Assembly: GCA_003483675.1 (NCBI GenBank)
Contig: DMYK01000257.1
Location: 1 to 10,667, forward strand
Length of the DNA: 10,667 nucleotides
Direction: 5' to 3'
DNA from: Microcoleaceae cyanobacterium UBA11344
GTDB taxonomy: Bacteria > Cyanobacteriota > Cyanobacteriia > Cyanobacteriales > Microcoleaceae
Every line of letters starts with the position of its first letter. Position 1 is the first letter of the stretch. The notes beneath the pieces are model-generated. The model saw only the letters and a list, made by a program, of their open reading frames with translations. It did no database searches and was not told the DNA's origin. Position numbers and translations under genes: made by a program. Positions 6,770 to 10,667 of the stretch are shown piece by piece.

Positions 6770-7642
6770 CTACACCATCTGAGCATTTTTTAGACAATTA
6801 AGACCATCAACAACTCCTCTGGAATTCCAATTGAGGGTTTGGCGGAGGTGATCGCATCTCGTTCCACACTTTAACGGTCGCGCAGCAGCTTGGTTTAATT
6901 CAGATGTAATCACAGGTACAAGAGTATCTGTCTGAAGTCCAAACACCTCAGCGACCTTTAAAGCAAATTGATAGCGATTCATACAATCAATTCCCGTTGT
7001 ATGAAACAGTCCCTGTGCGCCCACTTCTACTAAGCGACAACTCGCTTCCGCAATATCAGTCGCCAAAGTGGGCGAGCCAATCTGATCTTGCGGAACCCGA
7101 ATTATTTGATTATTCTTCAACGTAGAAATCAAGCGAAGCACAAAATTTTTCCCTTGAGCCTCCTGACCATAAACCCATGCAATGCGACAAATTAAATAAT
7201 TATCTAATAACTGAGAAATCTTCTGTTCTACTTCCAGCTTTTGTCGCCCATAGACACAAATAGGATCGGGTCGATCGGTTTCTTGATAAGGGCCATTCTC
7301 CCCATTAAACACATAATCCGATGAATAAAAGACTAACTTGGCGCCCACATCCCGTGTCGCCTGAGCTACATTCACACAACCCACCACATTAAGTTGATAA
7401 GTTTCGTCTGGGTTTTGTTCACAATAATCCACATTTGAGCAAAATGCGGGGAGAAAAACCACTTCCGGTTGAGATTCAGTAATCAAGGATCGCACACCCA
7501 CCGCATCCGTAATTTGAAAAGGAATCAAACCAGGTTGGGCAAAATTATGATAAGTTCCCATAACATTCCACCCGCGTTGCTGGCAGGTTTGCAAAAGATG
7601 AGAACCCACCAATCCCGACGCACCAATTACTAAAACTTTCAT
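6770..7642 (-). CDS. RmlD-like NDP-sugar 4-keto reductase / sugar nucleotide epimerase-family protein
   Basis: A 290-residue extended-SDR protein of the RmlD type (dTDP-4-dehydrorhamnose reductase family, usually about 280-300 residues). Seen: the NAD(P)-binding GASGLVG (7-13); SSDYVFNG (107-114), where the family has its conserved S-x-D-Y-V-F-D/N-G; the catalytic Y131 and K135 in VYGRQK; DQIGSPT (186-192) and ARPL (254-257), both RmlD marks. The family reduces the C4 ketone of an activated 6-deoxyhexose with NAD(P)H as the last step. As the last gene of a cluster led by CDP-glucose enzymes, its substrate here may be a CDP- rather than dTDP-sugar; this is inference. Its ATG overlaps the stop of the methyltransferase gene (ATGA), and GGGAAGG lies four bases before the start, so translation is probably coupled. 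A MAT2B-like non-catalytic role is a less likely alternative. Confidence 0.82.
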   Translation of the reverse strand: MKVLVIGASGLVGSHLLQTCQQRGWNVMGTYHNFAQPGLIPFQITDAVGVRSLITESQPEVVFLPAFCSNVDYCEQNPDETYQLNVVGCVNVAQATRDVGAKLVFYSSDYVFNGENGPYQETDRPDPICVYGRQKLEVEQKISQLLDNYLICRIAWVYGQEAQGKNFVLRLISTLKNNQIIRVPQDQIGSPTLATDIAEASCRLVEVGAQGLFHTTGIDCMNRYQFALKVAEVFGLQTDTLVPVITSELNQAAARPLKCGTRCDHLRQTLNWNSRGVVDGLNCLKNAQMV

Positions 7643-8805
7643 ACTTCCTTCCCTGTTTGGACAACTTCTAAACTATTTTTATTCAAAACAGCAATTGTAC
7701 CAGCAAACCCAATTTCTGTCTTAAGTTGGTTAACAATTTCATCAGTAAACCTAGTCGCTATTACCATTATTGCATCTACAGGATCAGTTTTTAACCGACT
7801 GGGTTCTACGATAGGCCAATGAGAAACTGGAGTAAAACGATTTTGTTTATGGGGTGAAGAATCAACTATATAAACAATATCTTGAAACTGCGCCAAAGAC
7901 AATAAGGTCACGCCATTGGTACTCGCTCCCCAAATTGCAACCCGCTTTCCTTTCGATGAGTAAGAGTTAATAAACTCTAACATTTTCCCAATGAGAAAAT
8001 TAACGCCCATTTGTAAATCACCCAGGCTTTCTTGTTCTTGTTTCTGCACTGTCGCAACAATATGCTCTCCCCCCCAGTTCCGTTGAATATCCAGAACATT
8101 AAACCCATTTTTTTCCAGGGCAAACCGGAGCGTTTTTACAGAAAAATAAGACAAATGATCTGTGATAAAATCATAAACTCTTTGATTTTCTAAAGTTTGC
8201 TCAAAACTGGGAACCTCTATTAAACCTACACCATCCACCGTTAAATTTTCATAAACACCTTGAAGAAAATCATTCGGATCTGGAGCGTGTTCCAAAACGT
8301 GCATTGTAACAAAGGCATCAAAGGGAGTCCCTTCAATGTTGGCATTTTTCCCCATGTACCCCTGTTGAATCTTTAAACCACGCTCACGCCCCAATTCAGT
8401 TGCTCTCTCTGATGGTTCAATCCCAAAAGAAATAGCACCCGCGTCCGCTAATAATTCCATGAAATGACCATCCCCACAGCCTACTTCAAGGATATTTTTA
8501 TCTCTTAAATTAAACCGCTCGACTAACTCATAAGCTTGTCGCTTCCTGTGAGATAACATCCCAGGAGAACTTGCATGAGCAGAACCTACTTGATCGGCAT
8601 ATACTAAAGATTCTGCTGCTATTTGGACTAGGCCACAATTATCACATTGATAAACTTCTAAATCAACACCGAAATCTGCATCCAGTTGATCGTACTTAGG
8701 TAATACATGACCACCTCTAGGGATATTTTCTAACTTGATACTGGGTTGCGTTGATAAAGCAAATTGACAAAGACGACAAATTCTATTTTTCATTGCAATT
8801 CTCAT
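7639..8805 (-). CDS. Zinc-cysteine SAM methyltransferase, NDP-hexose C-methyltransferase-like
   Basis: 388 residues with the three-part build of sugar C-methyltransferases (TylC3/TcaB9-like). An N-terminal zinc site has C10-x2-C13 and C54-x2-C57 (Methyltransf_13). The central SAM domain has ILEVGCGDGHF (105-115) and HVLEHAPDP (169-177). The C-terminal Methyltransf_14-type domain has VAIWGASTNG (289-298) and YIVDSSPHKQNRFTP (312-326). Known: relatives add a methyl group to carbon 3 (or 5) of a 4-keto NDP-sugar. The usual E-H active-site pair appears here as D216-H217 in ITDHLSYF, so the exact reaction is uncertain. The start may be ATG 8805 or ATG 8793; the second has GAGA six bases upstream. 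The gene follows the epimerase by 11 bases and overlaps the reductase by four. It probably makes the sugar of this operon branched. Confidence 0.82.
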   Translation of the reverse strand: MRIAMKNRICRLCQFALSTQPSIKLENIPRGGHVLPKYDQLDADFGVDLEVYQCDNCGLVQIAAESLVYADQVGSAHASSPGMLSHRKRQAYELVERFNLRDKNILEVGCGDGHFMELLADAGAISFGIEPSERATELGRERGLKIQQGYMGKNANIEGTPFDAFVTMHVLEHAPDPNDFLQGVYENLTVDGVGLIEVPSFEQTLENQRVYDFITDHLSYFSVKTLRFALEKNGFNVLDIQRNWGGEHIVATVQKQEQESLGDLQMGVNFLIGKMLEFINSYSSKGKRVAIWGASTNGVTLLSLAQFQDIVYIVDSSPHKQNRFTPVSHWPIVEPSRLKTDPVDAIMVIATRFTDEIVNQLKTEIGFAGTIAVLNKNSLEVVQTGKEV

Positions 8806-8816
8806 TGATAATATCT

Positions 8817-9362
8817 TTAAACAAAAGGTGAAATAAAATCATTTAAGCTTTCTCCTTTAGCATCTTTAGCAGAAGTCAAAGCATTATCAATCGACCATCG
8901 AATTGCTAAAGTTTCATCATTCCATCTCAAACTTCCTTCGGACTCAGGATGATAAACTTCATCGACTTTATAAAGCACTAAAGCTGTTTCTGTTAATGCA
9001 CAAAAACCATGAGCAAAGCCTTTAGGAATATAAACTACTTTATAATTATCTTCAGATAGTTCAATAGAATCCCATTGACCGTAAGTGCTTGAATTTTTTC
9101 TTAAATCTACAAAAACATCCAGAATTTTTCCCGAAACTACTCGGACTAATTTTGTTTCAGCATGAGGAGGTTTTTGGAAGTGAAGACCCCGAATCACACC
9201 CTTTTTTGAGAATGACTGATTTTCTTGTAACCAAGCTGTCGTTAAGCCATGTTCGCTGAAACTGGCTTCATCATAGGCTCGCATAAAGTATCCGCGATCG
9301 TCTTGCCGGGGAGTTAAAGTGATTTGATAAGTCCCTTGCAGTTTGAGTGGTTTAATTTCCAT
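8817..9362 (-). CDS. rfbC: RmlC-like 4-keto-6-deoxysugar 3,5- (or 3-/5-) epimerase
   Basis: 181 residues, the normal length for the RmlC cupin family. Seen: DDRGYF (22-27, counted from GTG 9365), NQSFSKKGVIRGLHFQ (49-64) with the catalytic-base position H62, KLVRVVSGKILDVFVDLR (72-89), IPKGFAHGF (113-121), the acid tyrosine in LYKVDEVY (Y132, with Y138) and a C-terminal SAKD. RmlC epimerises C3 and C5 of dTDP-4-keto-6-deoxyglucose through enolates. Some relatives act at one carbon only or on CDP-sugars, and the sequence alone does not separate these. The start is ATG 9362, with AAGGA five bases upstream; the GTG at 9365 is too close to that site. The gene lies 11 bases before the C-methyltransferase. 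A 217-base leader separates it from rfbG and holds an rfbG remnant and a candidate promoter. Confidence 0.88.
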   Translation of the reverse strand: MEIKPLKLQGTYQITLTPRQDDRGYFMRAYDEASFSEHGLTTAWLQENQSFSKKGVIRGLHFQKPPHAETKLVRVVSGKILDVFVDLRKNSSTYGQWDSIELSEDNYKVVYIPKGFAHGFCALTETALVLYKVDEVYHPESEGSLRWNDETLAIRWSIDNALTSAKDAKGESLNDFISPFV

Positions 9363-9367
9363 CACTA

Positions 9368-9376
9368 TCCTTTCCT
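9368..9376 (-). promoter_or_regulatory. Ribosome binding site that fixes the rfbC start
   Basis: The minus strand reads AGGAAAGGA, ending five bases before ATG 9362. It favours that ATG over the adjacent GTG at 9365, which would have only a two-base spacer. Confidence 0.6.
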
Positions 9377-9394
9377 AGTCAGTACAAATGTCTG

Positions 9395-9520
9395 TTCAGG
9401 CATCAAGAAATAACTCTACCATTGAATCGTCTCCTTCAGGCTCTCATCCAGAGAATATCTACGTTCCCAATTCAGTATTTTTCGGCGGAGAAAGCCCCCC
9501 GAAAGATACTGAATGAATTT
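9395..9520 (-). pseudogene. Decayed second copy of the rfbG 3' end
   Basis: Read on the minus strand, 9511 down to 9419 gives QYLS, a scrambled stretch, then RRKILNWERRYSL and DESLKETIQW, followed by a stop (9416-9418) and, after two codons, FLMPE. The intact rfbG just upstream ends [38 protein letters not shown], so the two align almost without gaps, down to FLM after the stop. Over the 15 codons after WE, 9 residues match and about 29 of 45 bases match, with many differences at third positions. The remnant therefore diverged as a working gene before it decayed and is not a fresh tandem copy. Homology fades upstream of about 9520. It lies where an rfbG end would be expected before rfbC, which suggests the leftover of a replaced rfbG. 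Confidence 0.8.
9480..9504. repeat. Inverted repeat TTTCGG/CCGAAA flanking a flipped 13-base segment
   Basis: TTTCGG (9480-9485) and CCGAAA (9499-9504) are perfect inverted repeats around 9486-9498 (CGGAGAAAGCCCC on the plus strand). In its present orientation the minus strand reads SGGFLRR here. If the 13-base core is reversed, the minus strand reads QYLSAEKAPRKILNWE, the expected RfbG sequence. This supports a micro-inversion at a hairpin. It can also fold as a six-base-pair stem in the rfbC leader RNA. Confidence 0.75.
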
Positions 9521-9550
9521 AGTAGCACTATAGCAACTAAAAGAAAAAGA

Positions 9551-9579
9551 ATTAGAACGCGAATCACAGAAATTCTCAA
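9551..9579 (-). promoter_or_regulatory. Candidate sigma70-type promoter for rfbC and downstream genes
   Basis: The minus strand has TTGAGA (9579-9574, 5 of 6 to TTGACA), exactly 17 bases, then TCTAAT (9556-9551, 5 of 6 to TATAAT). RNA would start near 9544 and carry about 180 bases of leader through the rfbG remnant before rfbC. The -35 box directly follows the rfbG stop codon (9580-9582). Confidence 0.45.
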
Positions 9580-10578
9580 TCACACGTTGATTAAACAGGG
9601 ATTTTCATCCATCAAAAATTTTTCATACCACTCAATTGTTTCTTTCAACCCTTCTTCTAAAGGATATTTAGATTCCCAATCGAGCATTTTTCGCGCTTTA
9701 TCTGCCGAGAGATACTGATGTTTAATTTCATTTTTTGCCCGATCCAATACTACTGGCTCTAAATGACTCTTACCCATCAACTTCAAAACATTATCTACCA
9801 TGCCCCGCACAGAAATTTGCAGCTCGTTGCTGAAATTAAACGCCTCTCCCAAAATTTCCGGCCTGTCCATTTGCTCAGCCAAATGCAGATAAGCTAAAAC
9901 CCCATCCTTCACATAGAAATAGTCTCGAATAAAAGTGCCATCACTGCGGATGACTACAGGCTTTTCGCGTAATGCCGATCGAATTGTAGACGGAACAATG
10001 CGATTAAAATTCAAGTCTCCGCCCCCGTAAAAGTTGCCGCAGCGAGTAACGCAAACAGGCAAACCATAGGTAACGTAATAAGTCCGACTGATTAAATCAG
10101 CACAGCTTTTAGAAACATCATAAGGGTGTTCTCCTTGCAGCGAAGTTGTTTCGCTGTAAGGCAACACTAGCTGGTCTCCGTAGGCTTTATCGCTCGATGC
10201 TATGACAATTCGACTCACACTTCCAACGCGGCGACAAGCTTCTAGAATATTCCAAGTACCTTTAATGTTCGTTTCAAAAGTTGCGATCGGCTCTCTATTT
10301 GCAACTCCCACAATAGTCTGAGCTGCTAAGTGAAAAACCGTATCTATTTCATACTCATTAATCGCTCGTTCTACCGTTGGCAAATCTTCGACACAACCGC
10401 GAACGATATTAATTTGCCGATACCACTCTCCAGCATAAAGTCGGGATTGGGGCACCAAGTCACGGACTAATCCCGTTACCAAAGCCCCTCTTTCCAGCAA
10501 CTCAGCTACTAACCAGTTACCCAAAAGGCCGGTGCAACCTGTCACCAATACCGATCGATCGCGCCAAAACTCACTCAT
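9580..10578 (-). CDS. rfbG: CDP-glucose 4,6-dehydratase
   Basis: 332 residues, close to the usual family size of about 350-360. An extended-SDR enzyme that converts CDP-D-glucose to CDP-4-keto-6-deoxy-D-glucose with tightly bound NAD+. Seen: GCTGLLG (14-20) for [12 protein letters not shown] (83-91), where CDP-glucose dehydratases carry HLAAQ; SSDKAYG (128-134), with the D-K pair used in dehydration; the catalytic Y153 and K157 in [25 protein letters not shown] (179-197), a strong family mark; and [10 protein letters not shown] (218-227). The start is ATG 10578: it overlaps the rfbF stop as ATGA and has GGAGGG seven bases upstream inside rfbF. The in-frame TTG (10593) and GTG upstream would put the ribosome site inside the gene. 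Its product feeds the downstream epimerase, methyltransferase and reductase. Confidence 0.93.
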   Translation of the reverse strand: MSEFWRDRSVLVTGCTGLLGNWLVAELLERGALVTGLVRDLVPQSRLYAGEWYRQINIVRGCVEDLPTVERAINEYEIDTVFHLAAQTIVGVANREPIATFETNIKGTWNILEACRRVGSVSRIVIASSDKAYGDQLVLPYSETTSLQGEHPYDVSKSCADLISRTYYVTYGLPVCVTRCGNFYGGGDLNFNRIVPSTIRSALREKPVVIRSDGTFIRDYFYVKDGVLAYLHLAEQMDRPEILGEAFNFSNELQISVRGMVDNVLKLMGKSHLEPVVLDRAKNEIKHQYLSADKARKMLDWESKYPLEEGLKETIEWYEKFLMDENPCLINV

Positions 10579-10667
10579 TCCCACACCCTCCAAGGAGCCT
10601 CACCATTATCCCACAGTTCATTCAAATACTTGTACTCGCGGTAAGTATCCATCGCAAAAAAGAAACC
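10575..10667 (-). CDS. rfbF: Glucose-1-phosphate cytidylyltransferase, C-terminal 30 residues only
   Basis: The last 30 codons and stop of a gene entering from the right edge. The peptide has [18 protein letters not shown] and ends APWRVWE. RfbF proteins end in the same way (FW.AMDT.R....L..LW..G.APW..W), so the assignment is good despite the short stretch. The enzyme joins CTP and glucose-1-phosphate to give CDP-glucose, the first step of CDP-6-deoxyhexose synthesis. The stop TGA overlaps the rfbG ATG by four bases, and its last codons contain the rfbG ribosome site, so the two are translationally coupled. Confidence 0.88.
   Translation of the reverse strand, partial: GFFFAMDTYREYKYLNELWDNGEAPWRVWE

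Noticed and set aside
9422..9718. Plus-strand frame of 98 codons across the rfbG/rfbC gap
   Set aside because: It is antisense to the rfbG C-terminus and to the rfbG remnant. Its two similar halves (IQYFSAEKAPRKILNEFSS and similar) arise because both encode RfbG ends on the other strand, not because it is a gene. The plus-strand AEKAPRK is itself a by-product of the flipped segment.

Overview
The window looks cyanobacterial. The evidence is the HIP1 octamer GCGATCGC (four perfect copies), the moderate to low GC, and a large TPR-glycosyltransferase fusion of a kind common in filamentous cyanobacteria. I cannot name a genus. Gene content points to a locus for surface polysaccharide or glycoconjugate synthesis (O-antigen, exopolysaccharide or protein glycan).

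Layout. Positions 1-1822 (minus strand) hold a methyltransferase-like gene (953-1822) followed by a GT4-type glycosyltransferase that runs off the left edge (1-911). Positions 1823-1949 are a short divergent promoter region. Positions 1950-6668 (plus strand) are one 1572-residue gene that joins two TPR blocks, a DUF4214-like segment, an unassigned glycosyltransferase-like module, a GT17 domain, a Gln-rich coiled coil and a C-terminal SAM methyltransferase. Positions 6669-6769 separate convergent genes and contain inverted repeats. Positions 6770-10667 (minus strand) are a sugar-nucleotide operon, in transcription order: rfbF (3' end only), rfbG, a 214-base gap, an rfbC-like epimerase, a zinc-cysteine C-methyltransferase-like protein and an RmlD-like reductase. 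Junctions are tight: ATGA overlaps at rfbF/rfbG and methyltransferase/reductase, and 11 bases between the epimerase and the methyltransferase.

How the genes may work together. RfbF and RfbG would make CDP-4-keto-6-deoxyglucose from glucose-1-phosphate. The epimerase, methyltransferase and reductase would then turn a 4-keto sugar into a finished, possibly C-methyl-branched, 6-deoxyhexose. The glycosyltransferases on the left and in the large fusion protein are candidates for using such sugars. No rfbH-type 3-deoxygenation gene is visible.

The most surprising structure lies in the gap between rfbG and rfbC. It holds a decayed, diverged second copy of the rfbG 3' end. Inside that remnant a 13-base segment, flanked by perfect 6-base inverted repeats, appears to have been flipped. 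Turning it back on paper restores the family sequence QYLSAEKAPRKILNWE. This suggests that an older rfbG was replaced by recombination and left a scar beside rfbC.
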